Positions 1 through 7,713 of a stretch of 36,431 nt of DNA are shown here, piece after piece. Positions within the stretch are counted from its first letter, which is position 1. Each line of letters begins with the position of its first letter. A model generated the notes under the pieces. It saw only the letters and a list, made by a program, of their open reading frames with translations, did no database searches and was not told the DNA's origin. Made by a program: the position numbers and the translations under genes. Source of the stretch: JAJRPT01 sp965661945 (GTDB lineage: Bacteria; Bacteroidota; Ignavibacteria; Kapaibacteriales; UBA2268); assembly GCA_965661945.1 (NCBI GenBank), contig CBFIFP010000010.1, forward strand, positions 1-36,431. The letters are read 5' to 3'.

Positions 1-47
1 ACCAGCCCATCTTTCAATCCTATTAATCCTTTTCAAGAAAAAAACAT

Positions 48-74
48 GTCATTCAGAGCGCAGCCGAAGAATCC
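48..74 (+). repeat. Degenerate dispersed intergenic repeat, copy 1
   Basis: The sequence GTCATTCAGAGCG followed by CAGCCGAAGAATCC matches the general form GTCATTCTGAGCGnAGCGAAGAATC that I recognise from intergenic DNA of many Bacteroidetes/Chlorobi-type genomes. A second, more degraded copy lies in reverse orientation at 9720-9746. By eye the two agree at about 18 of 25 aligned positions. The function is not known to me; it could be a remnant of a mobilised element or a structured intergenic repeat. Confidence 0.55.
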
Positions 75-116
75 AGTAAAACATTTTAAAATCTCCGATT
101 TTATCCTTTAATTCTT

Positions 117-139
117 AATCTGTGAAATCTGTGATTCTG
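117..139 (+). repeat. Short tandem repeat AATCTGTG/AAATCTGTG
   Basis: Two adjacent copies of (A)AATCTGTG are followed by ATTCTG. It sits 43 bases after the dispersed repeat at 48-74 and between AATCCT-type units, so the whole 1-155 stretch looks like repeat-derived intergenic filler. Confidence 0.4.
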
Positions 140-561
140 AAAAAAATCCTGCCAATTTTTTAACCTTTTCCAAAACAATATAAATATGCACAAATAAAAA
201 ATAAATTATAAAATCTACAAAAACAAATTAAAAACAACGCAGAAACCATTTAATTGTAAAATTAATATTAATCAATATTTTTGCATTATTTATTTTCTTT
301 TAATTAAAAATACATTTCTTAAATATTTTACTAAATCAAATTCGTCGCCTTGGGGAAGAAATAAATGAGGTTTCTTTGCACACAATATTAGCCACAACTT
401 GCAAGAGATTGTAAATTAGTGAGTTATAAATTTGAAAAAAAAACAAAAAACACGTTTTACTGCAAAAATTAAAAAATATTCATAGATTATCTTTATATTA
501 ACTAATACTTGTAATATAAATTTTGTAAATTTGTGTTCTTTGAATTTAAAATTATAAAAAA

Positions 562-1698
562 ATGAAGAACGAAAAATATTATATCAATTTCAGAAAAGAA
601 ATACATCAAAACCCAGAACTCGCATTTAATGAGTTTGATACCAAAAAAAGAATTTTGGAACATTTTGATAAGTATAATAATATTAAGATAATCGAATTTG
701 ATGATACTACTTTTTGTGTGATTTTAGATTCAAATAAAGCAGGGAAAACAATATTATTCCGAACTGAAATTGATGCTCTACTAATTCAAGAAACAAATGA
801 TTTTAAACATAAATCAAAAAATGAAGAAGTTTCTCATAAGTGCGGACACGACGGACATCTTACGATAATTACTGCACTTGCAGATAAAATTATTGATGAA
901 GGAATTGGAAGTGGCAGGGTAATTTTTCTTTACCAAGCCGCAGAAGAAACTGGTGAGGGTGGCATAAAACTATCTAAAAATCAAAAGTTTAAAGATATTG
1001 ATATAGATTATTGCTTTGCATTACATAATATCCCCGGTTACCCAAAGCACTCAATAATTTGCAAAGAAGGAGTATTTTCCTCTGCTTCTACTGGAATGAT
1101 AATTAAACTATTTGGAAAAACTTCTCACGCAGCCGAGCCAGAAAATGGAATAAATCCGGCTTATGCAATATCAGAAATTATTAATTTATCAAAAGACTTA
1201 ATAAATAATGATATAAGCAAAGATGATTTTACATTAATTACTCCAATTCAAATTGATATGGGAAGCGAGGCATTTGGGACTTCCGCTGGGTATGGTGAAG
1301 TAAAATTCACAATCCGTGCTTACAAAAACGAGATTATGCAAGAACTATTAAATAAATTAGAAAATGAAATAGAAAATATTACAAATAAATATAAATTAAA
1401 AAAAGAAATAGAATATAAAGAATATTTTTATGCAAATGAAAATGATAAATATTCTAATGACTTAATAAAAAATATTGCAAATAATTTTCAACTAAAAATA
1501 ATTGCAAAAGACCAGCCATTTAAGTGGTCGGAAGATTTCGGAGCAATAAGTTCGATGTATAAAGGAGCAATGTTTGGCTTAGGAAGTGGCGAGGAAACCC
1601 CTGCACTCCACAACCCAGACTACGACTTCCCTGATGAAATAATAGAAACAGGAGTAAATATGTTTTACGGAATTTATAAAGATATTTTACAAACTTAG
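562..1698 (+). CDS. M20-family metallo-amidohydrolase (N-acyl amino acid / hippurate hydrolase type)
   Basis: Cytoplasmic zinc-dependent hydrolase that should cleave an N-acyl group from an amino acid or a related amide; the exact substrate cannot be read from sequence. The 378 residues match the family length. Visible family motifs: RKEIHQNPEL at the N-terminus, the metal-binding CGHDGH (Cys94, His96, His99), the adjacent acidic pair Glu128-Glu129 in AAEETGEGG, ALHNIPGYP, the dimerisation-domain motif TSHAAEPENG, and a C-terminal ALHNPDYDF supplying a further metal ligand. The conserved RADIDALP region reads RTEIDALLI, a mild divergence. It has no signal peptide. The gene stands alone, convergent with the membrane glycosyltransferase and separated from it by 24 bases. 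A possible -7 element TAAATTTG lies at 526-533. Confidence 0.9.
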   Translation: MKNEKYYINFRKEIHQNPELAFNEFDTKKRILEHFDKYNNIKIIEFDDTTFCVILDSNKAGKTILFRTEIDALLIQETNDFKHKSKNEEVSHKCGHDGHLTIITALADKIIDEGIGSGRVIFLYQAAEETGEGGIKLSKNQKFKDIDIDYCFALHNIPGYPKHSIICKEGVFSSASTGMIIKLFGKTSHAAEPENGINPAYAISEIINLSKDLINNDISKDDFTLITPIQIDMGSEAFGTSAGYGEVKFTIRAYKNEIMQELLNKLENEIENITNKYKLKKEIEYKEYFYANENDKYSNDLIKNIANNFQLKIIAKDQPFKWSEDFGAISSMYKGAMFGLGSGEETPALHNPDYDFPDEIIETGVNMFYGIYKDILQT

Positions 1699-1722
1699 AT
1701 TTAATCTATCTTAATAAATATA

Positions 1723-3237
1723 TCACCTTACAAAATGTAATTCATTTCTATTTAAGTATTCTACTCCCATAGATTTTTTTGATTTTATTATATAATAATA
1801 ATTTAATTCAAGGTAGATATCAACAATATCTAAAAAATATTTATCGCAATACTCTTTATCAATTATTACATAAGAGTTTTCAATAATATCTGATAAATTA
1901 TTTAATCTCTGAAATTGCTCAAGTTTAAAGTGTCTATCATAAGAATCAAAGTTTTTATAAGTTCTTTCAATTATAACAGCATCTTGTAAAATCCAGCTAA
2001 CATTTCTACCTCTTGCAACCAAAGAATTATCAACTAATAATGGTTTATTATTAATAAGATTATAGATTTTATCTTGATTATAATCAATATCATTATGAAG
2101 TTTTGCTGAGACATTATGAGAGCTTAACGTAGGTAACCACCAATAATTAAATCTCTCGAACCATACTTCCACTAAACCTATATCTCTAAATTCTCTTTTT
2201 ACTTGGGTATTAAATGAAGGAACTTCAGCAGGATAAAAATAAAAGAAAAGTAAATTAAAAGTAGTAATTAATATCAAAACTTTATCCTTTACTTTATAAT
2301 TAAATAAAATATATAGAATTAATGCAGGAATATATAAAAGAGCATAACCTTTATTATAATGATAAAATAAATAAAATAAAAACTGCGGTAAAATAATTAA
2401 TAAATAAATAATGTTAATTTTGTCTAAATTGATTTTTCCAGTTTTTTTGGCAAATAAATATAAAAAAGTAATTGGTATAATATAAAAAAACGAATAAGTT
2501 AAAAAACTAATCACATTATTTATCATTTCTAATTTCTTAACATAACTATTTTGTAAATCTAATAGTTTCATATAACCATTAAAACCACCGGTTGTATTTA
2601 CCATTGGTAAAAACCAAGCAAAAAATATGATAATTGAAATTACAAATGAAATTATTAAATCTTTTATTTTATAATTTTTAAATCTAAAACTATAATAAAA
2701 TAAATATGCTGTTGCAGGAATTAAAAAAATACCACTACTTTGTCTAAACCCAAAAACAATAGCTAAAAATGGAAGTAAATAATTAATTTTTTCTTTATGA
2801 ATTAAATACAAAAAAACTGATATAATTAATAACTCTACAGAATATATTTCAGACATTATTCCAAATAAATATATCATTGGAATAGAAAAAATAAATGCAA
2901 TTATTAATAGATTTTCTTTCAAAGTAAATTTATCTTTTATTATTTTATATAAAAACACAGAACTAAGCGCTTGAAAAAATGACTGCCCAACAACAAATAA
3001 AGCATTCCCATTTTCAAAAAATAAGTTTAAAAACTTAAAGAAATAAACATAAAGAAAGTATCCAGGCATATGAGGTCTGTCAACAGATATGTCATATTCG
3101 AAAACTGCAAGAATATAATTTCCTACATCGACAGAGTGGAATGAGTTTCCATAATCAGCCACAATAAGTCTTGAAAACCACATAAAAATGAAAATTATAA
3201 TTTCAATTTTATTTTCTGAAAGTATTTTCTTTAACAT
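1723..3237 (-). CDS. Polytopic membrane protein, probable GT-C-type glycosyltransferase
   Basis: A 504-residue protein with about ten to twelve hydrophobic helices over the first ~330 residues and a hydrophilic C-terminal domain (~340-504). After the first helix it has HSVDVGNYILA followed by RPHMPGYFLYVY, the pattern of GT-C enzymes (GT39/ArnT/DUF2723-like), where an acidic residue in the first extracytoplasmic loop is catalytic. This suggests transfer of a sugar from a lipid-phosphate donor at the inner membrane's outer face, with the soluble tail facing the periplasm. Donor and acceptor cannot be predicted. It is divergent from kbl across a 70-base gap; a minus-strand -7 element TAATTTTG reads 3281 to 3274. 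No polysaccharide gene cluster accompanies it. The family call is by motif and topology only. Confidence 0.6.
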   Translation of the reverse strand: MLKKILSENKIEIIIFIFMWFSRLIVADYGNSFHSVDVGNYILAVFEYDISVDRPHMPGYFLYVYFFKFLNLFFENGNALFVVGQSFFQALSSVFLYKIIKDKFTLKENLLIIAFIFSIPMIYLFGIMSEIYSVELLIISVFLYLIHKEKINYLLPFLAIVFGFRQSSGIFLIPATAYLFYYSFRFKNYKIKDLIISFVISIIIFFAWFLPMVNTTGGFNGYMKLLDLQNSYVKKLEMINNVISFLTYSFFYIIPITFLYLFAKKTGKINLDKINIIYLLIILPQFLFYLFYHYNKGYALLYIPALILYILFNYKVKDKVLILITTFNLLFFYFYPAEVPSFNTQVKREFRDIGLVEVWFERFNYWWLPTLSSHNVSAKLHNDIDYNQDKIYNLINNKPLLVDNSLVARGRNVSWILQDAVIIERTYKNFDSYDRHFKLEQFQRLNNLSDIIENSYVIIDKEYCDKYFLDIVDIYLELNYYYIIKSKKSMGVEYLNRNELHFVR

Positions 3238-3307
3238 TTCAATTTTTATTCTTAAATTCGTAAAATATATTTACAAAATTAAGATTATTTAGGAGAAATT
3301 TTAGAAT

Positions 3308-4546
3308 ATGTACGGAAAAATGAAAGAATTTTTAAGCGCTGAAATTGAGAAGTTACACGACCAAAAATTATATAAACACGAAAGAATTATAGAATCAGAA
3401 CAAGCCGCAGAAATTATTGTTGGTGGTAAAAAAGTATTAAATTTTTGTGCTAATAACTACTTAGGGCTTTCTTCAAATCCAGAATTAGTAAAAGCAGCCC
3501 ACGACTCAATAGATAAAAGAGGTTTTGGACTTTCTTCTGTAAGATTTATCTGCGGAACTCAAGACGATCATAAATTATTAGAAAAAAAGATTTCCGAATT
3601 CTTAGGAGTTGAAGACTCGATTCTTTTCTGTTCGGCATTTGACGCCAATGGAGCTGTATTTGAGCCACTATTTGGAGAAGAGGATGCTATAATTACAGAT
3701 TCTTTAAATCACGCATCAATAATAGATGGTATTAGATTGTCAAAAGCGAAAAGATGGATTTATAAACATGCTGATATGTCTGATACTGAAGAATTAGATC
3801 CAGCAAGTGGAAAATATCTTAAGGGCTTAGAAAGGTGCTTAAAAGAATCACAAAGCCAAAGGTTTAGAGTTATAGTTACAGATGGTGTTTTTTCAATGGA
3901 TGGAGATATTGCCAAATTAGACGAGATTTGTGCTTTAGCAGAAAAATATGATTCATTAGTACTGATTGACGAATGTCATGCTTCTGGCTTTATGGGGAAA
4001 AATGGAAGAGGAACTCACGAACATTTTAACGTAATTGATAAAGTAGATATAATAACAACAACTTTTGGAAAAGCTCTTGGTGGTGCTTCTGGTGGTTGCG
4101 TATCTGGTAAAAAAGAAATTATTGAGTGGTTAAGAAACAAAGCTAGACCATATCTGTTCTCTAACACTCTTGCTCCAGCAGTTGTTGGCGGTACCCTTAA
4201 ATGTTTGGAGCTAATATCCGAGAACACTAACTTAAGAGATACCTTAATGTCAAACACAGAGCAGTTCAGAAAAAGAATGACAGAAGCAGGTTTTGATATT
4301 ATTCCTGGAATTCACCCAATCACACCAATTATGTTTTCTAAATTTGAAAATTCATCTGAACTTGCAGTAAAATTTGCAAATAGAATGTTGGAAGAAGGAG
4401 TGTATGTAATTGCATTTTCATTCCCTGTAGTTCCAAAGAAAATGGATAGAATTAGAGTTCAACTCTCTGCAGCTCATACTCAAGAACATTTAGATATATG
4501 TATTGATGCATTTATTAAAGTTGGAAAAGAACTAAAAGTAATTTGA
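3308..4546 (+). CDS. kbl: Glycine C-acetyltransferase (2-amino-3-ketobutyrate CoA ligase)
   Basis: PLP-dependent alpha-oxoamine synthase that cleaves 2-amino-3-ketobutyrate with CoA to glycine and acetyl-CoA, the second step of threonine breakdown. At 412 residues it is slightly longer than the usual ~397. Visible: NFCANNYLGLSSNPEL, the RFICGTQDDHKLLE substrate-site stretch typical of Kbl rather than BioF, LIDECHASGFMG, and the PLP lysine Lys255 in TTFGKALGGASGG. A small insertion (DPASGK) lies near residue 160. An AGGAG-like sequence occurs about 13 bases before the ATG, unusual here. The usual partner, threonine dehydrogenase (tdh), is absent from the window. The gene is monocistronic, closed by the terminator at 4585-4620. 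A serine-palmitoyltransferase-like activity is less likely given the Kbl-type motifs. Confidence 0.9.
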   Translation: MYGKMKEFLSAEIEKLHDQKLYKHERIIESEQAAEIIVGGKKVLNFCANNYLGLSSNPELVKAAHDSIDKRGFGLSSVRFICGTQDDHKLLEKKISEFLGVEDSILFCSAFDANGAVFEPLFGEEDAIITDSLNHASIIDGIRLSKAKRWIYKHADMSDTEELDPASGKYLKGLERCLKESQSQRFRVIVTDGVFSMDGDIAKLDEICALAEKYDSLVLIDECHASGFMGKNGRGTHEHFNVIDKVDIITTTFGKALGGASGGCVSGKKEIIEWLRNKARPYLFSNTLAPAVVGGTLKCLELISENTNLRDTLMSNTEQFRKRMTEAGFDIIPGIHPITPIMFSKFENSSELAVKFANRMLEEGVYVIAFSFPVVPKKMDRIRVQLSAAHTQEHLDICIDAFIKVGKELKVI

Positions 4547-4584
4547 TTATTAATAATTTGTTATATTAATATTTTGTTTAAAGT

Positions 4585-4620
4585 AAAAAGGAAACGCAAA
4601 ATTGTGTTTCCTTTTTATTT
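4585..4620 (+). terminator. Intrinsic terminator after kbl
   Basis: An 11-bp perfect stem (AAAAAGGAAAC, 4585-4595, with GTTTCCTTTTT, 4606-4616) extends inward through a G-T wobble and two further pairs to a 4-base loop. It runs into a T-rich tail, begins 38 bases after the kbl stop, and the A-tract before the stem would also permit activity on the opposite strand. Confidence 0.85.
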
Positions 4621-4821
4621 GTGATTCTATCTTAATCTGATTTTTTGTATTTTAATACTTTATTATTAATTATATCTTATTCTCTTGTTTTTCTATTTAT
4701 TTACTAAATATATAAAATTTTTATTATGAAAAATATCTACTTTTTTAGAAAAATAATGTAACAAAATCGCCTCTATTCTATTTATAGTATAGTAAAGCAA
4801 AACAAATTACAGAGAACATAA

Positions 4822-5088
4822 ATGTTAAAAGGTATAATACAGCGGGATAGGGGTAATCTTGTAAATGAAACATTCACTTATTACGGTGAAGTAATAAATA
4901 ATGGATTAGAATTTAAACTTATTCCACTCATGATACCTTTTACAGAGCATTCATCCACAAATACTCGAAATAACGATCCGTTTGTAAAAAATATTAAATT
5001 ACTATTAAAAGCAAATAAGTTTAATGTTGATGAATTAAAAATAAAACAAATTACATCTGATAAATGGAACATTATAATATCCAATTAA
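4822..5088 (+). CDS. Small protein of unknown function
   Basis: I do not recognise this 88-residue protein. It has no signal peptide, membrane segment or cysteine. The N-terminal half is beta-like (IIQRDRGN, TYYGEVINNGLEFKLIPLMIPF), followed by an asparagine/threonine-rich linker and a lysine-rich C-terminal half (NIKLLLKANKFNVDELKIKQI) that looks like a helix then a strand. Codon use resembles its neighbours and the ATG start follows 200 bases of AT-rich DNA after the kbl terminator, so it is probably a real, separately transcribed gene. It lies 134 bases upstream of the sigma-54-type activator, same strand; co-regulation is possible but not shown. No close promoter match is evident. Confidence 0.5.
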   Translation: MLKGIIQRDRGNLVNETFTYYGEVINNGLEFKLIPLMIPFTEHSSTNTRNNDPFVKNIKLLLKANKFNVDELKIKQITSDKWNIIISN

Positions 5089-5222
5089 TTATCTAAAATA
5101 TTAATCAATTCCAAAATTTATAAACACTAGTATTTAATCTAAATAGCAAAAATTTACTTGCAAATAAAATATTTTTTATGCAATTTTGTCATATAAATAT
5201 GTCAAAATTATTAAATACCTAA

Positions 5223-6404
5223 ATGAATAATTTTATAACCCAAGAACTAATTGACTTTCTTAAAATTAAGTTTGGTATTGTTGGCTTTAACGGTCCTATG
5301 GCAGATGCTATTCAATCTTTAATACAATCTGCCCCAACAGACTTATCAGTTCTTATTACAGGTGAAACTGGAACTGGTAAAGAAGTTTTTGCCAATGCAA
5401 TTCACGGACTTTCAAAACGAAAAAATAAACCATTCGTATCAGTAAATTGTGGTGCAATCCCGGAGACATTACTCGAATCTGAACTCTTCGGACATGAAAA
5501 AGGTGCTTATACAAGTGCAGATAGTAGTAGAAAGGGTTTCTTTGAAACTGCGGATAAAGGTACAATTTTTTTAGATGAAATTGGTGAAATGCCTTATGGT
5601 ACTCAAGTTAAATTGCTTAGAATATTAGAATCTGGGGAATTTTCTCGACTTGGTTCTTCCGAATTAAAAAAAGTTGATGTCAGAATAATTGCCGCTACCA
5701 ATAGAAATCTCGAACTCGAAGTCCAAAAAAATAACTTCAGACAAGATTTATTTTATCGTCTCAAAAATGTTCATATTCAACTTCCATCTTTGAATGAACA
5801 TATTGAAGACATTCCTATTTTATTGGATTATTTTATTGAGAAAATCTCAAAAAAACTATCAATAACTGCATATCCGATTGACAGAGATACAGTTGAACTG
5901 CTCAAAATGCAGAATTGGATTGGGAATGTAAGGGAGTTTAAGAACTTAATCGAAACAATGATAACTCTAGAAAAAACAAGTGATATAACCCCAAAAATAT
6001 TAAGAAAATATCTAACACCGGCACTTCCTCCAGCAACTGAGTTCGCTAAAAACCCTAATGTCCCTGTAAGAATAAAAGAAAATCATGAAAGCGAATTATC
6101 ATTAATTTTTAGAACTCTTTTAGAGCTTCAAAACAATCTAAACGAAGTAAAACATATTGTAGTCGAAACAAGAAAAGAACTTCGGGATTTAGCAGATGAA
6201 GTTGATAAAATGCAATACGAATATAAAGTTATTGAGGATAAAGAAATTGATGTAAGCTCTTTTGATAATATGACCTTCGATGAAATAGAAAAAATAATTA
6301 TTCAAAACGTAATCGATAAATTTGATGGAAACAGGCGAAAAGCAGCTCAGTCATTAGGTATAAATGAACGAACCTTATATAGAAAGTTATCTCGTTGGGA
6401 TTAG
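5223..6404 (+). CDS. Sigma-54-dependent-type AAA+ transcriptional activator, no receiver domain
   Basis: A 393-residue bacterial enhancer-binding protein. The AAA+ domain begins within ~25 residues of the start, so there is no N-terminal receiver, PAS or GAF input domain. Walker A is GETGTGKE (47-54), Walker B GTIFLDE (113-119), the arginine-finger segment FRQDLFYRLKNV, and sensor II GNVREFKNLIE. Residues ~275-345 form a charged, probably coiled-coil linker, and a Fis-type helix-turn-helix (NRRKAAQSLGINERTLYRKL) spans ~370-391. The sigma-54 contact loop, normally GAFTGA, reads GAYTSA (94-99): the Thr is kept but the following Gly is Ser. Without an input domain, activity would be set by its level, oligomeric state or a partner. 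Targets and the sigma-54 gene are not visible here. Confidence 0.9.
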   Translation: MNNFITQELIDFLKIKFGIVGFNGPMADAIQSLIQSAPTDLSVLITGETGTGKEVFANAIHGLSKRKNKPFVSVNCGAIPETLLESELFGHEKGAYTSADSSRKGFFETADKGTIFLDEIGEMPYGTQVKLLRILESGEFSRLGSSELKKVDVRIIAATNRNLELEVQKNNFRQDLFYRLKNVHIQLPSLNEHIEDIPILLDYFIEKISKKLSITAYPIDRDTVELLKMQNWIGNVREFKNLIETMITLEKTSDITPKILRKYLTPALPPATEFAKNPNVPVRIKENHESELSLIFRTLLELQNNLNEVKHIVVETRKELRDLADEVDKMQYEYKVIEDKEIDVSSFDNMTFDEIEKIIIQNVIDKFDGNRRKAAQSLGINERTLYRKLSRWD

Positions 6405-6482
6405 TACATTAACTTATTAACAAGTCGTAAAATATCACTGATTATTAGTTAATTTTGTAGTTTAAAAATTAAAAATTGTGAA

Positions 6483-6896
6483 ATGCAAAAAGCAGAAATA
6501 ATTGTTGGACTTATGTATGATAATGATAATTTTTCTAAATGGTTAGGTATAGATAAAGTCTTTATCGAAGAAGGAAAATGTATTTTAAAAATGACAATAA
6601 GACCTGAAATGTTAAATGGATTTGATATAGCTCACGGAGGAATCGTATTCTCTCTTGCAGATTCTTGCTTAGCTTTTTGTTCAAACTCTTATGGCAGAAA
6701 AAGTGTTTCAATTGAAGCATCTAATAATTGGTTTTTACCTCTTAAGGAGGGTGATGAAATCATCGCTGAATCATTTTTGAAAAGTATTTCTAACAAACAA
6801 GCAGTTTTTGATATTGACGTTAAAAGAGGTAATGATTTAGTTTCATCCTTCAGAGGCATTGTTTACAGAACTTCAAAGGAATGGTTAAATGAGTGA
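6483..6896 (+). CDS. Hotdog-fold thioesterase (PaaI/PaaD-like)
   Basis: Probable acyl-CoA thioesterase of 137 residues, the usual length for this family. The signature is FDIAHGGIVFSLADSCLAFCSNS: the HGG turn and the Asp on the hotdog helix are the catalytic region of PaaI-type enzymes. Its C-terminal strand region (FDIDVKRGNDLVSSFRGIVYR) fits the fold. PaaI acts on hydroxyphenylacetyl-CoA in phenylacetate catabolism, but no paa genes are here, so a general acyl-CoA housekeeping role is as likely. Its last 8 bases overlap the start of rlmB, indicating translational coupling. A -7 element TAATTTTG lies at 6450-6457, 25 bases before the ATG, so this is probably the first gene of a unit with rlmB. 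Confidence 0.8.
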   Translation: MQKAEIIVGLMYDNDNFSKWLGIDKVFIEEGKCILKMTIRPEMLNGFDIAHGGIVFSLADSCLAFCSNSYGRKSVSIEASNNWFLPLKEGDEIIAESFLKSISNKQAVFDIDVKRGNDLVSSFRGIVYRTSKEWLNE

Positions 6897-7653
6897 TAAA
6901 GACCAAAGTTATATATATGGAAGAAATACGGTTAGTCAAATTCTTGAAAGTAATAATCCAAGAATAAATAAGATTTTTATACCTTTTTCTTCTTCAGGTG
7001 CTTCAATAAGTAAAATTTTTACTCTTGCAAAGCAAAATAAAATTCAGATATCCAAAATGGATAATAGAAAATTTAAAGATTTAGAAAACAGAATTGGATG
7101 CCAGCATGGGGAATCTCAAGGAATAATTGCATTAAAAGAGTTAGTTTCTTTACTTAATGATTTCGAATTGTTTGAATATGCTCTCGCTAATGAAAAGAAC
7201 CCTATTATTGTGGCTCTTGATGGGATTGAAGACCCTCATAATCTTGGTGCAATCGCTCGAAGTGTCGAATGTTCTGGAGCAACTGGAATATTAATAAGTG
7301 AGAAAGGGTCTTCGCCAATAACCCCAACTGCTGTTAAAGTCTCTACGGGTGCCTTAGAAATGATTAAGGTTTCATCTGTTGGGAACTTACATAATAGTTT
7401 GAAACTAGCCAAGGATATGGGGTTTTGGATTGTAGGTACCGATATGGATGCTAAAAGAAACTATTACCATGATGTTTACGACAGACCAGTGATTTTAGTA
7501 ATTGGTAGTGAATCTAAAGGAATGAAAAGTAATATCAAGAAATTATGTGATGATATTATTAAAATTCCTATGAAAGGTAATATAGAGTCATTAAATGCTT
7601 CTGTTTCTACTGCAATTATATTATTTGAACGATTAAGGCAACAATCGGCATAA
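6889..7653 (+). CDS. rlmB: 23S rRNA 2'-O-ribose methyltransferase, RlmB/TrmH (SpoU) family
   Basis: SAM-dependent RNA methyltransferase with a SPOUT trefoil knot, expected to 2'-O-methylate a guanosine in 23S rRNA (G2251 in E. coli). The 254 residues contain an N-terminal L30e-like RNA-binding domain starting IYGRNTVSQIL and the RlmB-type CQHGESQGIIA, then SpoU motif 1 (DGIEDPHNLGAIARS, including the key Asn and Arg), motif 2 (LVIGSESKGM) and motif 3 (IPMKGNIESLNASVS). All expected motifs are intact. The ATG lies 8 bases inside the upstream thioesterase gene. Assignment to RlmB rather than a TrmH/TsnR relative rests on the N-terminal domain. Confidence 0.88.
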   Translation: MSDKDQSYIYGRNTVSQILESNNPRINKIFIPFSSSGASISKIFTLAKQNKIQISKMDNRKFKDLENRIGCQHGESQGIIALKELVSLLNDFELFEYALANEKNPIIVALDGIEDPHNLGAIARSVECSGATGILISEKGSSPITPTAVKVSTGALEMIKVSSVGNLHNSLKLAKDMGFWIVGTDMDAKRNYYHDVYDRPVILVIGSESKGMKSNIKKLCDDIIKIPMKGNIESLNASVSTAIILFERLRQQSA

Positions 7654-7713
7654 TAATTGCGACTTTTTATTAAATTTATCAAAGATTAAATTAACATAAG
7701 TGTTTTATCTAGT

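Larger units (their letters stand above)
1..561. other. Non-coding stretch upstream of the M20 amidohydrolase gene
   Basis: I see no convincing gene in these 561 bases on either strand. The first ~155 bases are unlike the rest: they hold a recognisable dispersed-repeat fragment (48-74), a direct repeat of AATCCT-type units nine bases apart (near 16 and 25, again near 145), and a tandem AATCTGTG/AAATCTGTG (117-133). Bases ~156-500 are very AT-rich with no clear hairpin or tRNA-like fold. A possible Bacteroidetes -7 element (TAAATTTG, 526-533) lies 28 bases before the next start codon; a TTG is present at 509-511 but the 14-base spacing is too short for the usual -33 element. Confidence 0.6.

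Noticed and set aside
1697..1709. Small inverted repeat TAGATTTAATCTA at the end of the M20 gene as a terminator
   Set aside because: The stem is only 6 bp, AT-rich, has a one-base loop and no T tail.
4015..4257. Minus-strand frame inside kbl
   Set aside because: Shadow of a highly conserved coding sequence; no independent support.
3308..4546. BioF (8-amino-7-oxononanoate synthase) for the PLP enzyme
   Set aside because: The RFICGTQDDHKLLE stretch, length and overall motif set fit Kbl, and no biotin genes are nearby.
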